64,000 nucleotides of DNA from Petrimonas sulfuriphila (GCA_038561985.1 CP073276.1:2852001-2916000); one strand, 5' to 3'. Counted from the stretch's first letter, positions 9,398 through 19,151 are shown. The notes: generated from the sequence alone by a model not told the origin. A program made the numbers and translations.

Positions 9398-9610
9398 ATG
9401 TCATTAAGTTTAGCCGCATTTATTAAAACAAAACGGAAAGAAGCCAAGCTTACACAGCAGGAGTTTGCCGACAGAGCAGGCGTAGCACTTACGGTTGTCC
9501 GAAAGATAGAGCAGGGTAAGGAAAACCTGAGTTTGGCAAAAGTGAATCAAGTATTGATGATGTTTGGGAATAAGCTTGCGCCTGTGAACCATAAGGAGAT
9601 TGAAAAATGA
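9398..9610 (+). CDS. hipB: HipB-like XRE-family antitoxin/repressor
   Basis: A 70-residue protein that is almost wholly an XRE helix-turn-helix: LAAFIKTKRKEAKLTQQEFA, RAGVALTVVRKIEQGKENLS. It ends NKLAPVNHKEIEK as in short HipB-type regulators of Bacteroidota. It would repress its own operon and, in an intact module, neutralise HipA kinase. The stop overlaps the next ATG (ATGA at 9607-9610), the usual hipB-hipA junction. Here hipA is broken, so this is an orphan antitoxin that can still act on the operator repeats. Confidence 0.8.
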   Translation: MSLSLAAFIKTKRKEAKLTQQEFADRAGVALTVVRKIEQGKENLSLAKVNQVLMMFGNKLAPVNHKEIEK

Positions 9611-9853
9611 GACAGGGGAAAGTGCTTTATAAAGATGACTTTGCCGGAATCCTCACGGAAACTGACAAAATCAGATTTTATAAACTTGGGATTGAAATTT
9701 CAATTGACCGAAAAACAAATTCTTAATACCTTTAAGCAATTTGTTAAAGTTGAGAAAATAATGAAGCAAGTGATAAAATCCTCTTTTCTTTCCATGGAAA
9801 ATCAAGTAAAAAATATTGAGTTATTAGAAAATCGTTTGGAATTACTAACTTAG
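9607..9853 (+). pseudogene. hipA remnant: N- and C-terminal ends joined by a large internal deletion
   Basis: The ATG overlapping the hipB stop reads MRQGKVLYKDDFAGILTETD, the start of the HipA N-terminal (couple_hipA) domain. After about 20 codons the sequence continues, one frame over, as KLTKSDFINLGLKFQLTEKQ followed by SFLSMENQVKNIELLENRL. This has the pattern of the extreme C-terminus of HipA kinases. The roughly 350 residues between, including the whole kinase core, are missing. The junction lies near 9655-9667 and is out of frame, giving a stop at 9724. The 3' end runs into the left inverted repeat of the IS3-family element at 9850. Confidence 0.65.
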
Positions 9854-9895
9854 CCGGGACACAGAGTTAAGCATAAACGCTTATTTTTGTGTAAT

Positions 9896-10195
9896 ATGAG
9901 AAAACAAAGAACCCATTTTGACAAGGCATTCAAAGAGAATGCGGTCAAACTCAGTTTAGAACGCAAGAATATTTCCGAGCTTGCACAGGAATTGGGTATT
10001 GCCCCCTTTCTTTTATATCGTTGGCGGAAAGAATACCAGCAGAAAGGAGAAGCCAGTTTCCCCGGACACGGTGTCCAGTCATTAAGTGAAGATACCAAAA
10101 GGATTGCTGAACTGGAAAAACGCCTTGGCGAGGCTGAAACGGAGCGGGACATATTAAAAAAAGCTTTGAGCATCATCTCCAAGAGAGATCGTTGA
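9896..10195 (+). CDS. IS3-family transposase OrfA
   Basis: About 99 residues from the ATG at 9896; the frame also opens at a TTG at 9887. It has the IS3 OrfA helix-turn-helix (FKENAVKLSLERKNISELAQ, LYRWRKEYQ) and a C-terminal leucine-zipper-like segment (IAELEKRLGEAETERDILKK). A run of seven A at 10156-10162, just before the orfA stop, is a candidate -1 slippery site. Shifting there reads on without a stop into orfB, giving the OrfAB transposase used by this family. Confidence 0.88.
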   Translation: MRKQRTHFDKAFKENAVKLSLERKNISELAQELGIAPFLLYRWRKEYQQKGEASFPGHGVQSLSEDTKRIAELEKRLGEAETERDILKKALSIISKRDR

Positions 10196-11085
10196 TCTAT
10201 CTCTTTATAAAGGAATATAACTCGAAACAATGGACGGTCGAGGTGATGTGCAGAGTACTGAAAGTCCCCAGGAGCAGTTATTACCGCTGGCTTAAAGATC
10301 CGGAGGGCCAACGTAAGCGCAAATATATGGAGCTGGACGAAAAGATCAGGGATGCATATTTTGCAGCCAGGGGACGCAATGGAAGCCCCCGGCTGGCAAA
10401 GGATTTGCAGGTATCCGGAACTCCTGTCTCGAGAACCACTGTAGCATGCCACATGAGGAAAATGGGCTTGCGCAGCAAACTCTCGAGACGATTCAAAGTG
10501 ACGACGGATGCCTCTCACAACTATAAGGTTGCTCCAAATCTGTTGAATCGCGAATTTAATCAGAATGAGCCTGTGAAAGCGTGTGTCTCTGACCTGACGT
10601 ATATTCCGTGTAAGGATGGATTTCTTTATCTGACCTGTGTGCTGGATCTTTTTGACCGCAAACTGATCGGATGGTCCATAAGCGATCATATGAATGCATC
10701 CCATACCGTAGTTCCGGCCATCAGGATGGCCAATAGGAACAGACCTTTTGGAGAAGGAATGATATTTCATTCTGACCGGGGCATACAATATGCTTGCAAA
10801 CAGACTGTCAATCTGTTGAAATCCTTGAAGCTGGAACAAAGTATGAGTGGAAAGGGAAATTGTTGGGATAATGCCGTGGCTGAAAGCTTTTTCAAAACTT
10901 TCAAATCTGAATTGGTCTATGGTACCAAACTCAAAACAAGAGAGCAAATGCGCTTGTATGTATTTGAATATATTGAATCCTGGTATAATCATAAAAGAAG
11001 ATTCTCAGCATTGGGAAACTTAACCATTGATGAATTTTGGAATCAGTATAATATTAAAAAAGAATCAATTAAAAATGTCGCTTAA
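10192..11085 (+). CDS. IS3-family transposase OrfB (DDE integrase core)
   Basis: A 297-residue frame opening at a TTG that overlaps the orfA stop by 4 bp. Made on its own or, more likely, as OrfAB by frameshifting at 10156-10162. It holds an HTH_21-like region and an rve integrase core. The catalytic triad is visible as D in VSDLTY, D in FHSDRGIQYA, and E in NAVAESFFKTFKSE, spaced as usual for IS3. The C-terminus YNHKRRFSALGNLTIDEFWN is the usual IS3 ending. No disruption seen. Confidence 0.88.
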   Translation: MIYLFIKEYNSKQWTVEVMCRVLKVPRSSYYRWLKDPEGQRKRKYMELDEKIRDAYFAARGRNGSPRLAKDLQVSGTPVSRTTVACHMRKMGLRSKLSRRFKVTTDASHNYKVAPNLLNREFNQNEPVKACVSDLTYIPCKDGFLYLTCVLDLFDRKLIGWSISDHMNASHTVVPAIRMANRNRPFGEGMIFHSDRGIQYACKQTVNLLKSLKLEQSMSGKGNCWDNAVAESFFKTFKSELVYGTKLKTREQMRLYVFEYIESWYNHKRRFSALGNLTIDEFWNQYNIKKESIKNVA

Positions 11086-11155
11086 CTTTTTGTCTCAATT
11101 AAGTTTGCAAGTCCACATCCCTTTTTTAGGGACAAGATAACTTGATCTTTTCAAA

Positions 11156-11244
11156 GTGGCACAAATCGAACCGTAAAAAGTGGCACGGTTTGAACCGAAA
11201 AAGGTGGCACACATAGACCGAAATCACTGGCACAAATCAAACCG
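11156..11244. repeat. Solo IS21-type terminal repeat cluster
   Basis: Four imperfect units carry a GTGGCAC core at 11156, 11180, 11204 and (as CTGGCAC) 11227, spaced 24, 24 and 23 bases. Each is followed by sequence like AAATCGAACCG or GGTTTGAACCG. Multiple short repeats of this form are the hallmark of IS21-family ends in Bacteroidota. No istA or istB gene lies nearby, so this is a leftover end, directly right of the IS3 element. Confidence 0.55.
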
Positions 11245-11289
11245 TTTTATCCAACGTTAGCGGTCATTGTAAAACAAAAAACGGCAATT

Positions 11290-12039
11290 ATGAAAAGAAT
11301 TAATTCAATACTAGGAGTCATTTTCTTATTGACATTTAATGTAAATGCTACTACTTGGTTTCCAGCAGAACATACTTGTCCTATCTGTAAACATAAACAC
11401 GAATACAAGGAAATTGAGAGTTATGGTGGATATATTTATAATTGGCCTTCCAAGTATCAATATGTGTATTGGCCATTGACCGATCTTCCATCAGTGTATT
11501 GTTGCCCAAAATGTAATTTTACTACTTATATGTGGGACTTTGATAGTGTCCCAGAAAATAGAGTGGATACCTTAACAAAGTTTTTATCCACAGTTAAACT
11601 TGAAAAAAAGTATAAAGACTATATTGACATTCCAATGACAACTCGACTTGAAATTGCAGAAAATGTCTATAAAATACTTGGACGAGACAATGAATTTTGG
11701 TGTAAATTCTATCGTGTACAGGGATATCATTATGACCAGGAAAAAAATAAAGAAAAGGCGAAAGAATCTCGACTAAAATCATTAGACCTTGCAAGGTTAA
11801 TGCTTTCAGATTCAGTTTATTCTGGACAAGAAAAAGAAATTCTTTTCATAATTGCAGCAATGAATAATTTTATAGGACAAAAAGACAGTGCATTGATTTA
11901 TCTTGACAAGGCAAGCTTATTAACTTACGAAAACAAGAAATGGAAAGAAGAAAATGTAAAAGGACTTGACAGATATTTGACTGATTTGATTAAGCAATAC
12001 AAAGAATTTATTCGTAAAGAAAAAGAAGATGAAGGATAG
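11290..12039 (+). CDS. Secreted zinc-ribbon/TPR-like protein (DUF2225-like)
   Basis: A 249-residue protein with a signal peptide (MKRINSILGVIFLLTFNVNA). Two CxxC pairs form a probable zinc ribbon: CPICKHKH at about 36-43 and CCPKCNFTTY at about 71-80. The rest is helical with TPR-like spacing (NKEKAKESRLKSLDLARLML, QKDSALIYLDKA). The order zinc ribbon then helical repeats resembles DUF2225 proteins, with a secretion signal in front. Function unknown. It stands alone between mobile-element scraps and the converging exopolysaccharide operon. Confidence 0.6.
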   Translation: MKRINSILGVIFLLTFNVNATTWFPAEHTCPICKHKHEYKEIESYGGYIYNWPSKYQYVYWPLTDLPSVYCCPKCNFTTYMWDFDSVPENRVDTLTKFLSTVKLEKKYKDYIDIPMTTRLEIAENVYKILGRDNEFWCKFYRVQGYHYDQEKNKEKAKESRLKSLDLARLMLSDSVYSGQEKEILFIIAAMNNFIGQKDSALIYLDKASLLTYENKKWKEENVKGLDRYLTDLIKQYKEFIRKEKEDEG

Positions 12040-12114
12040 ATAAGATTCCATTCGACAAGCCGGAGGCATTCTTTATGGAACATTTACTGTGATGTTGGTG
12101 CCAGGAAGCTTGGG

Positions 12115-12585
12115 TCAGAAACGGAGTCTCATCAAGATTGTATCGTCGGTAACCTCTTTCTCCGTTTCGAAGCCGAACCGGCTACATAACCTGTAAGTCC
12201 TCTTGTTCTCTTTCAGGGTGATGCAGTACAGGGATTCCAGGTTGCGGGATTTTGCGTAATCGATTATATCCTGCATCATTTGTATGGCAGCCGTTTTACC
12301 CCACAACTCCTTTTCGCCGATATACCCGAAAACCTCGCCGTCGGTACCGGTAATGTGCTTCAGGCCGTAAACGGCGATCGGTGCCCCGTTATACCAACCG
12401 GCCTTCAGGTGATAGTCGGTCCGGGTCTTTAAGCCCTCGAACCATTTCTCCTGAGACTCCTGGTCGAAGTCGGGAGTCATTGTCAGGCTTTTTAATTGCG
12501 GGTCGTTCAGCCATTTCCATGACTTCTCCAGTGCTTCACGGTCGAACTCCCTGAATTCGACTTCCATCAGTTTTCTGTATTCCAT
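12115..12585 (-). CDS. GNAT family N-acetyltransferase
   Basis: A 156-residue protein of GNAT fold. The acetyl-CoA region is seen as VFGYIGEKELWGKTAAIQMM, followed by the usual beta-4/alpha-4 part ending LCSRFGFETEKEVTDD. The gene is last in the exopolysaccharide operon, 18 bp after fcl, so it may acetylate a sugar intermediate, but nothing in the sequence fixes the substrate. Confidence 0.75.
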   Translation of the reverse strand: MEYRKLMEVEFREFDREALEKSWKWLNDPQLKSLTMTPDFDQESQEKWFEGLKTRTDYHLKAGWYNGAPIAVYGLKHITGTDGEVFGYIGEKELWGKTAAIQMMQDIIDYAKSRNLESLYCITLKENKRTYRLCSRFGFETEKEVTDDTILMRLRF

Positions 12586-12603
12586 AAAAAGTTGTTTTTT
12601 TGT

Positions 12604-13680
12604 TTATTCCTGGTCGGCTATATACCAATTGTACATCCGGTCTATGCCTTCCCCGATCTCAACGTTGTATTGCCAGCCCAGCGATGTTAGTTTAGAAACA
12701 TCGGTCAGTTTTCGCATCGTCCCGTCGGGCTTTGACGCATCGAACCGGATCTCTCCCTTATAACCAATAATTTTTCTTATGGTCTCTGCAAGGTTCTTTA
12801 TGCTGATCTCCTTGCCCGTGCCGATATTGATGTGGCAGTTGCGGATTTCTTTCCTGTCTTGTTTCAGATCGTCGAAATCCACGTTCTCCATAATAAAAAC
12901 ACAGGCATCGGCCATATCTTCGCTCCACAGGAACTCCCGCATGGGCTGCCCTGTTCCCCAGAGCTCTATGTGTGTGGAAAAGATGCCGTGTTTGCTCAAT
13001 GCGTTTACGATATCGTCCGTCGTGCTTATATCGTTGATGTTGTCCAACGGCCTTCTTCTGAGGTCTTTTCTTACGGACTCCCAGTCGCCTTCGTGCAGGC
13101 ATTTGCCCAGGTGCATTTTTCGCATCATGGCCGGAAGCACGTGGCTGTTTTCCAGGTGAAAGTTGTCGTTCAGCCCGTAAAGGTTGGTGGGCATTACCGC
13201 GATATAGTTTGTCCCGTACTGGATGTTGAAGCTTTCACACATCTTCAGCCCGGCAATTTTAGCTATGGCATAGGGTTCATTTGTATATTCGAGGGGCGAC
13301 GAAAGGAGGTAATCCTCTTTCATCGGCTGTGGGGACTCCTTGGGATAGATGCAGGTGCTACCCAGAAACAGCAGTTTCTTCACGTTGTTCCGGAAGCTTT
13401 CGTAGATAACATTGTTCTGGATCTGGAGGTTCTTGTGGATAAAGTCGGCCCGGTAGGTATTGTTGGCAACGATCCCGCCCACGTAGGCGGCAGCAAGAAA
13501 TACGTATTCGGGTTTTTCTTTTTCGAAAAACGCTTTTACGGCTGCACCATCCAACAGATCCAGTTCCCCGTGAGAACGGCCGATGAGGTTTGTATAGCCT
13601 TTTTCCTGCAGGTTCTTCCGGATGGCGGAACCGACCAACCCGTTGTGGCCGGCAATGTATATTTTGCTCCCTTTATTCAT
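12604..13680 (-). CDS. fcl: GDP-L-fucose synthase
   Basis: A 358-residue extended SDR enzyme. The NADP-binding [10 protein letters not shown] lies at the N-terminus, and the catalytic Ser-Tyr-Lys set is seen in [10 protein letters not shown] and [15 protein letters not shown] (YxxxK). It converts GDP-4-keto-6-deoxymannose from Gmd to GDP-L-fucose by epimerisation and reduction. It overlaps the upstream gmd by 8 bp, so the two are translated together. A fucose residue in the exopolysaccharide is therefore likely. Confidence 0.95.
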   Translation of the reverse strand: MNKGSKIYIAGHNGLVGSAIRKNLQEKGYTNLIGRSHGELDLLDGAAVKAFFEKEKPEYVFLAAAYVGGIVANNTYRADFIHKNLQIQNNVIYESFRNNVKKLLFLGSTCIYPKESPQPMKEDYLLSSPLEYTNEPYAIAKIAGLKMCESFNIQYGTNYIAVMPTNLYGLNDNFHLENSHVLPAMMRKMHLGKCLHEGDWESVRKDLRRRPLDNINDISTTDDIVNALSKHGIFSTHIELWGTGQPMREFLWSEDMADACVFIMENVDFDDLKQDRKEIRNCHINIGTGKEISIKNLAETIRKIIGYKGEIRFDASKPDGTMRKLTDVSKLTSLGWQYNVEIGEGIDRMYNWYIADQE

Positions 13681-14758
13681 TGTCTATTTCGTCTTTGACT
13701 TTCAGTTTTCTCACAAACTTCATGTCGTGCTTTACCATTAATTTCACCAGTTCCCCGAAGGAAGTTTTCCGGGGATTCCAACCGAGAAGGGTTTTCGCCT
13801 TGGTGGGGTCTCCCAAAAGCTGTTCCACCTCGGCCGGGCGGAAGTATTTGGGATCCACTTCCACCAAGGTTTTCCCCGTAGAGATGTCTATTCCCTTTTC
13901 GTTAATCCCTTTACCTTCCCACCGTAGTTGAATGCCGGCTTCAGCAAAGGCGAGCGCGCAAAAATCGCGAACGCTGTGCATCTCGCCTGTGGCGATGACA
14001 AAATCCTCCGGAGTGTTGTGCTGGAGCATCAGCCACATGCATTCCACGTAATCTTTTGCATACCCCCAGTCGCGCAAGGCATCCAGGTTCCCGAGGTAAA
14101 GTTTGTCCTGCATCTGTTGGGCAATCCGGGCAACGGCAATTGTTATTTTCCGGGTGACAAAGGTCTCTCCGCGCCGTTCACTCTCGTGATTGAAAAGAAT
14201 GCCGTTCACGGCAAACATCCCGTATGATTCACGATAGTTCTTCGTAATCCAGTAACCATAGAGCTTAGCTACGCCGTATGGGCTGCGTGGATAAAAGGGC
14301 GTAGTCTCCTTCTGGGGTACCTCCTGCACCAGGCCGTAGAGCTCTGAGGTGGAGGCCTGGTAGATCCTCGTTTTCTTCTCCAGTCCGAGAATCCGGACTG
14401 CTTCTAGCAAGCGGAGCGTACCAACAGCGTCGGTTTCGGCTGTGTATTCGGGTACGTCGAAACTCACCTTGACGTGGCTTTGGGCAGCCAGGTTGTAGAT
14501 CTCACCGGGCTGCACGGTCTGTATGACCCGAATCAGTGAGCTGGAGTCGGTCATGTCGGCATAATGGAGGTTCACCAGCCTTTTTCGGTGCATGTCCCTT
14601 ACCCATTCGTCCAGGTACAGGTGTTCGATGCGGCCCGTATTGAATGATGATGAGCGGCGTAATAACCCGTGGACTTCGTATCCCTTGTCTATTAGAAATT
14701 CAGCCAGGTAGGATCCGTCTTGTCCCGTTATACCTGTAATTAATGCTACTTTTGTCAT
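13673..14758 (-). CDS. gmd: GDP-mannose 4,6-dehydratase
   Basis: About 361 residues from the ATG at 14758 ([20 protein letters not shown]). The frame opens further at 14806, but the Rossmann start argues for 14758. [12 protein letters not shown] is the signature of [20 protein letters not shown] the RR loop, and [15 protein letters not shown] contains the catalytic YxxxK. It makes GDP-4-keto-6-deoxymannose, the substrate of Fcl next door. Length is normal. Confidence 0.95.
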   Translation of the reverse strand: MTKVALITGITGQDGSYLAEFLIDKGYEVHGLLRRSSSFNTGRIEHLYLDEWVRDMHRKRLVNLHYADMTDSSSLIRVIQTVQPGEIYNLAAQSHVKVSFDVPEYTAETDAVGTLRLLEAVRILGLEKKTRIYQASTSELYGLVQEVPQKETTPFYPRSPYGVAKLYGYWITKNYRESYGMFAVNGILFNHESERRGETFVTRKITIAVARIAQQMQDKLYLGNLDALRDWGYAKDYVECMWLMLQHNTPEDFVIATGEMHSVRDFCALAFAEAGIQLRWEGKGINEKGIDISTGKTLVEVDPKYFRPAEVEQLLGDPTKAKTLLGWNPRKTSFGELVKLMVKHDMKFVRKLKVKDEIDNE

Positions 14759-14802
14759 GATTTTATCTGTTGTAATTAAAATGCAAATATATCGTAAATT
14801 TT

Positions 14803-16185
14803 TCACATGGCGTTTTTATACGCGTTCTTACCGATCAGGGTCATCACAATAATCTTGATATCCCATAGGAAGTTCCAATTTTCCAGGTATTCCATGTCGT
14901 ATTCTACTCTTTTTTGCATTTTCCAAAGCTCGTCGGTGAGTCCCCGGTAGCCATTTACTTGTGCCCAGCCGGTAATGCCCGGCTTCACGAAATGGCGCAC
15001 CTTGTAATATTCAATCAAAGCGGAATACTGTTCGGTATGCTTGAGCATGTGCGGACGCGGCCCGACCACAGACATATTCCCCACGAGAACATTAAAGAAC
15101 TGAGGCAGTTCGTCGATATTGTACTTGCGTAAAAAATTCCCGATAGAGGTTATCCGGTTGTCATTTTTCACGGCCTGTTTTGTGTCCGCTTCCTGGTTCA
15201 CCTTCATGGTCCGGAACTTGATACAGTTGAATGTCTTGTTGTTTATTCCCGTCCGTTGCTGAACGAAAAACACAGGCCCTTTTGAGTTTAACTTGATAAT
15301 GATGCTTAGCAGGGGAAGCAACCAGCTGAAGATAAACAGAATGACTGCCGATGAAAAGACGACGTCGAATGCCCTTTTTTTCAGGCGCAACGTCAGGTCG
15401 TCCAGCGGGATCTGCTGGGGGTTGAACATCTCGAAGAAACGGGCGGACTCTACCTTTCGGTACATGCACTTGTTCCAGTATCCGTTCATGAGGATATACC
15501 GCACTCTCAGTCCGGTTTTATTGCACAGGGCAAGAAGCTCTTTCGTGTTTTTCAGGGTAAAGTACTTGGGGTTGGTCACGAAGATCATGTTTATTTTGTG
15601 ATCCTTCGCTAAAGCGGGTAGCTCCGTCAGCCCTCCCAGAAGGTCCTCTCCAGCACCGTTTCCTTTGTCAGAAATATAACCCACCAGCTTGAAACCCAAC
15701 GTAGGGTTGTTATTGAGTATTTTTCCAACTACCCGACTCGAGTTGTTTGTACCCAATATAATCACCCTGTTGAATGAATATCCCTTCGCGTAGCGATATC
15801 GATGGAGTTGGTAAATGAAATAAAACACTACTACCTTGAACAGGAAAAAGAATGCCACATACTCCAATAAAAACACCCGGTGGTACCCCTTGGGAAGGAA
15901 GATCTCTCCCAGCGCAAAAAGGGTGATGATCAAAACAAGGAAACGTATGCTGATAATTCTCAACCGGTACCTATACTTGTCAGTGAAGAAGAAATTTCTT
16001 TTGCCGTACAAGGTATATGCAATAATTTCCGAGATATTCGCGTGTAGATAATACAGGTTTCTTCGGGGTACGTCCATATAATCGTGAACCGGGCTAAACT
16101 GAAAAACAATAAAGACCGCTAAGTTCAAAAGAAACAAGTCTATTAAAAGATAAAAGAACCTTATTCCCGGGTGATCTGTTTCCAT
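14803..16185 (-). CDS. Undecaprenyl-phosphate sugar-phosphate transferase (initiating transferase)
   Basis: About 460 residues from the ATG at 16185; the frame opens earlier only at a TTG at 16248. It has four or five N-terminal membrane helices, a central nucleotide-binding-like domain ([20 protein letters not shown]), one further helix and the bacterial sugar transferase domain, with [28 protein letters not shown] and [20 protein letters not shown]. This PNPT-type (WbaP/WcaJ-like) enzyme loads the first sugar phosphate on undecaprenyl phosphate at the inner membrane and so starts the repeat unit. The sugar cannot be told from sequence. Confidence 0.9.
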   Translation of the reverse strand: METDHPGIRFFYLLIDLFLLNLAVFIVFQFSPVHDYMDVPRRNLYYLHANISEIIAYTLYGKRNFFFTDKYRYRLRIISIRFLVLIITLFALGEIFLPKGYHRVFLLEYVAFFFLFKVVVFYFIYQLHRYRYAKGYSFNRVIILGTNNSSRVVGKILNNNPTLGFKLVGYISDKGNGAGEDLLGGLTELPALAKDHKINMIFVTNPKYFTLKNTKELLALCNKTGLRVRYILMNGYWNKCMYRKVESARFFEMFNPQQIPLDDLTLRLKKRAFDVVFSSAVILFIFSWLLPLLSIIIKLNSKGPVFFVQQRTGINNKTFNCIKFRTMKVNQEADTKQAVKNDNRITSIGNFLRKYNIDELPQFFNVLVGNMSVVGPRPHMLKHTEQYSALIEYYKVRHFVKPGITGWAQVNGYRGLTDELWKMQKRVEYDMEYLENWNFLWDIKIIVMTLIGKNAYKNAM

Positions 16186-16270
16186 AACTGCGAAATAATA
16201 AAATAGAATACGTTGTACATGCTTTGTTGCGTTTATGCTGAAAAACAAGGATGCCTTGTCTTTTAGCCTT

Positions 16271-17026
16271 TTAGAGTAAATCGCGAAATACTACACGGGG
16301 CCGAGTGTTTTTATAATGATAGAGTGCCACCAGTTTTTCCTTCAGGATATGCTTGATGAATAATGTATTCCCGATGAGGTACCTGCGCCACATGCGCTTA
16401 GGTTCCTTGATTAGCCGGTAAAACCATTCCATGCCGATGGATATCATCCAGCCGGGTGCTCTCTTCACGGTTCCGGCGTAGAAGTCGAATACGGCGCCGA
16501 TGCAACAGATGTGGCCCGCTTTCAACTGAGGGTAATACTTGAAGGCCCATTTTTCTTGCTTGGGCGCCGTCATGCCGATAAAGAGGACGTCGGGTTCGAT
16601 TTCATTGACTGCGTCTACCATCCTTTGGCTCTCTTCATCGCTGAATTCCGGCTTATAAGGCGGTGAGTAGCTGTAGACCTCTACGTAGGGATACTCCTTT
16701 GCTGCTCTCTCCCGGATGAGGTTCAACGTCTTTTCCGAACTTCCCAGAAAGAAACATTTCCCTTTCGTTGAGTGGATCCGATCCATTTCGTACCGGAACA
16801 GATCCGCTCCGGCAATCTTTTTTAATTTTTCGCCGATTAACAGGCGAAGCGCCCAGACGATACTTATTCCGTCGGGTAGCAGCATGTCGCTCGACTTCAG
16901 GGCTTCCCGGAAATAAATGTCTTTATGTAGTGTATTAAATGAGTGGGCATTGAGTGTGGTGATCAGTTTTTTTGACGGATTGATCTCTTGTAAAGACCCG
17001 TTGAACAAGTTAAATTCGTGTAACAT
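16271..17026 (-). CDS. WecG/TagA/CpsF family glycosyltransferase
   Basis: A 251-residue protein of the WecG/TagA/CpsF (GT26) family. Visible motifs are TLNAHSFNTLHKD, LLPDGISIVWA (catalytic Asp region), CFFLGSSEKTL, VLFIGMTAPKQEKW and CIGAVFDFYAGTVKRAPGWM. These enzymes add an early sugar, often the second, to the undecaprenyl carrier. Immediate neighbour of the initiating transferase gene. Confidence 0.9.
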   Translation of the reverse strand: MLHEFNLFNGSLQEINPSKKLITTLNAHSFNTLHKDIYFREALKSSDMLLPDGISIVWALRLLIGEKLKKIAGADLFRYEMDRIHSTKGKCFFLGSSEKTLNLIRERAAKEYPYVEVYSYSPPYKPEFSDEESQRMVDAVNEIEPDVLFIGMTAPKQEKWAFKYYPQLKAGHICCIGAVFDFYAGTVKRAPGWMISIGMEWFYRLIKEPKRMWRRYLIGNTLFIKHILKEKLVALYHYKNTRPRVVFRDLL

Positions 17027-17031
17027 ATTGC

Positions 17032-17991
17032 TTATTTTTTAGGGTTAATTTGAAATGATTGATTGTTGCCAGGGTTCCACCAAAAGGTGAACCTGAGTGA
17101 TGTCTCACAGTTGTGGATTTCTTTAAACCGGATTAATCCGACGTTAGGATCTCCGCACATGCTGGATATTCCCAGATCGATGTAATCGAAGTCCATCTTT
17201 TTATAGTGTTCGTAGATATTCATGACCAGGAAGTCTATTATCCCCAGCGATCTTTTTTCCATGTCGTCGCCCAGGAAAATGCCCTGAACGATCTTGCTGT
17301 GTCCCCTATAAAAAATTCCTGCTCCGATATTGCATCCATCGCTGTCTTTTACCAGGAAGAAATCGACCGGCAGGATTTCATTCACTTTCAGTATGTCCTC
17401 GAGAGTCATGTGTATTTTCCGTTCTTGCTCGACACGATTCCGGAAAATCACGTCATAAGCGTCTTTCCTAGATGCTTCGTCTGTAACAATGCTGCAGGAG
17501 AGCTGATGTTTTATTGCTCTTCTGCAATTCTGGCCCACCGTGTTTTTTGTCCAGTTCCCGTCGAATTTCTTCAGGTTCACACAGTTCTGTATATCGGGGG
17601 TAGCCATAGTGAATCCCAACCTGACAAATGCATTTATGAATTTCGCGTTCATGTTGTTCTGATAGGGGTTGGGCGGTAAGGTGATGACTACCCGCTTGAA
17701 TCCCTGTTCGTTCACAAATAATTTTAAGTCAGAGAGGTAATTGAATATAACACTGTACGATACATGTTCGTGTGTATAGTGAAAGCCGCCAAAAGGAGCT
17801 GAAAAAGGTGAACAGAGAATATCGTCCTTCAAGCCAAGAATTAATCCGATAGACTTTTCCTCTTCGTCCATCAGCCTGATCAGCCGTTCTGTCTTATTCT
17901 CAACCAGCCCGAGAAATGCTTCTGAAATAAACGGACTTGGGTCGGTGTCAAAATACCTTCTGTACAGTGTTTTTGTAATGTCTGTAAGCAT
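17032..17991 (-). CDS. GNAT/FemAB-like acyltransferase
   Basis: A 319-residue protein with a double GNAT-like fold. The C-terminal half (NIGAGIFYRGHSKIVQGIFL, IIDFLVMNIYEHYKKMDFDY, DLGISS) resembles the BioF2/FemAB-like acetyltransferase domain often found in polysaccharide loci. The substrate may be an amino sugar or a peptide, but the sequence does not say. It lies 5 bp upstream of the WecG-family gene and 17 bp downstream of a GT4 gene. Confidence 0.65.
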   Translation of the reverse strand: MLTDITKTLYRRYFDTDPSPFISEAFLGLVENKTERLIRLMDEEEKSIGLILGLKDDILCSPFSAPFGGFHYTHEHVSYSVIFNYLSDLKLFVNEQGFKRVVITLPPNPYQNNMNAKFINAFVRLGFTMATPDIQNCVNLKKFDGNWTKNTVGQNCRRAIKHQLSCSIVTDEASRKDAYDVIFRNRVEQERKIHMTLEDILKVNEILPVDFFLVKDSDGCNIGAGIFYRGHSKIVQGIFLGDDMEKRSLGIIDFLVMNIYEHYKKMDFDYIDLGISSMCGDPNVGLIRFKEIHNCETSLRFTFWWNPGNNQSFQINPKK

Positions 17992-18008
17992 TTTCTAGCA
18001 AATAAGGG

Positions 18009-19121
18009 TTATTTAATCGCATCTTGTAAAATGGAAAGTAACTTGTGTTCAAAAATACTGAGGGTGAAATTATTTTCGTATTTCATCCTTCCGTCCTTTC
18101 CCATCTGCTTTCGCAACAGCGGGTACCGCACCAGCAACTCCAACCTTTCTGCCAGGGCAATGACGTTACGTTGCGGAATCAGGAAACCGTTGATTCCGTC
18201 TTTTACCATATCGGGAATGCCTCCCTCAAAGGTGGAAATAACGGGTAGGCTGTGCTGCATGGCTTCCAGAATAACCAACGGGAAGCATTCGTTCGGATAA
18301 TAGGTGGGTAGCACAAAAACATCAGCCTGTTCGTAAGCCATTTCTTTCAGTTTCCCAAACCTTTTTCCAAGATACTTTACCTGGTTCGTCAGTTTTTTTT
18401 GTTTTACGTAATTGTTGAACTGTTCTTCGTTCACGTCTCCTTCCCCGCCTATGAAATCGCATGTAAACCGGTATCCTTTCTCTTTTAAGAGTGAACAAGC
18501 TTCAATCAGGTCAAAAACTCCTTTCGTTGTAAAGAGATTGGATAAGAAAAGGATCTTTAACGTCTTGTCTTCTTGAAGGGACAAAAGTTCTGTTTCCACC
18601 TGGTAGTCTTTGATCCCGTTGGGACAATAATAAACTTTCCAGGGTAAAACATACCTTTCTACATCCAGGTATAGCTGCTCCGACAGGAGGATGACGCTGG
18701 TGTTTTTAAAAACAAACCGGTAGAGCAGGTCGTTTACCTTTTTGTGCTGGTTATGCCGGATCCCTTTGTTGTGAAGGTGGTATATTGTTTTTACGCGAAA
18801 AATGCGTAGTAATCCTACCAGAAAACAGTCCTTGTAAAAGGCTGCACCGGTGGTTGACAGGGCATAATAACAGAGGTCTGGCCTGCGGTGAATAAGTTTC
18901 CCGAAGAGTTCGATCCAGATTGCAATGAATCGGAACAGTTTGATAAAACTAGTTTTACCGGTCTCGTTTACTGAACGGGACATGAGCAAGTTAATATACC
19001 TGCCGTGAAAGGAGTTGTTGATCAACGGGCTTTCTTTAACAAATTCACCAACAATGGAAGATCCGTGCACCGGTGGTGGTAGATGAAGCAGGTAGAGTAT
19101 GTCCTTTTGTTTGTTGCGCAT
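18009..19121 (-). CDS. Glycosyltransferase family 4
   Basis: A 370-residue GT-B enzyme. The N-terminus has the acceptor-side loop LLHLPPPVHGSSIV. The C-terminal donor domain shows TLKILFLSNLFTTKGVFDLI and the E-x7-E motif in PNECFPLVILEAMQHSLPVI, followed by EGGIPDMVKDG. A retaining cytoplasmic transferase working on the lipid-linked repeat. Donor and acceptor unknown. Confidence 0.88.
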   Translation of the reverse strand: MRNKQKDILYLLHLPPPVHGSSIVGEFVKESPLINNSFHGRYINLLMSRSVNETGKTSFIKLFRFIAIWIELFGKLIHRRPDLCYYALSTTGAAFYKDCFLVGLLRIFRVKTIYHLHNKGIRHNQHKKVNDLLYRFVFKNTSVILLSEQLYLDVERYVLPWKVYYCPNGIKDYQVETELLSLQEDKTLKILFLSNLFTTKGVFDLIEACSLLKEKGYRFTCDFIGGEGDVNEEQFNNYVKQKKLTNQVKYLGKRFGKLKEMAYEQADVFVLPTYYPNECFPLVILEAMQHSLPVISTFEGGIPDMVKDGINGFLIPQRNVIALAERLELLVRYPLLRKQMGKDGRMKYENNFTLSIFEHKLLSILQDAIK

Positions 19122-19151
19122 AGTTTTTTATGTGTATCTAAGTCGAATCCG

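Larger units (their letters stand above)
9850..11102 (+). mobile_element. IS3-family insertion sequence, complete
   Basis: The element is about 1.25 kb with imperfect 23-bp terminal inverted repeats. The left end (9850-9872) begins TTAGCCGGGACA and the right end (11080-11102, read in reverse) begins TTAATTGAGACA; both end AGTTAAGC, and about 17 of 23 positions match. Between them lie orfA and orfB in -1 relation with an A-stretch suited to programmed frameshifting. I see no convincing target duplication. Both frames are open, so the element may be active. Confidence 0.85.

Noticed and set aside
9850-10992. A 380-codon minus-strand frame across the IS3 element
   Set aside because: It is antisense to orfA and orfB, which have clear IS3 motifs, and shows no recognisable domain.
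11244-11289. CCAACGTTAGCGGTCATTG, which recalls the attC sites of integrons
   Set aside because: Only one core-like site is seen, with no partner site, cassette array or integrase.
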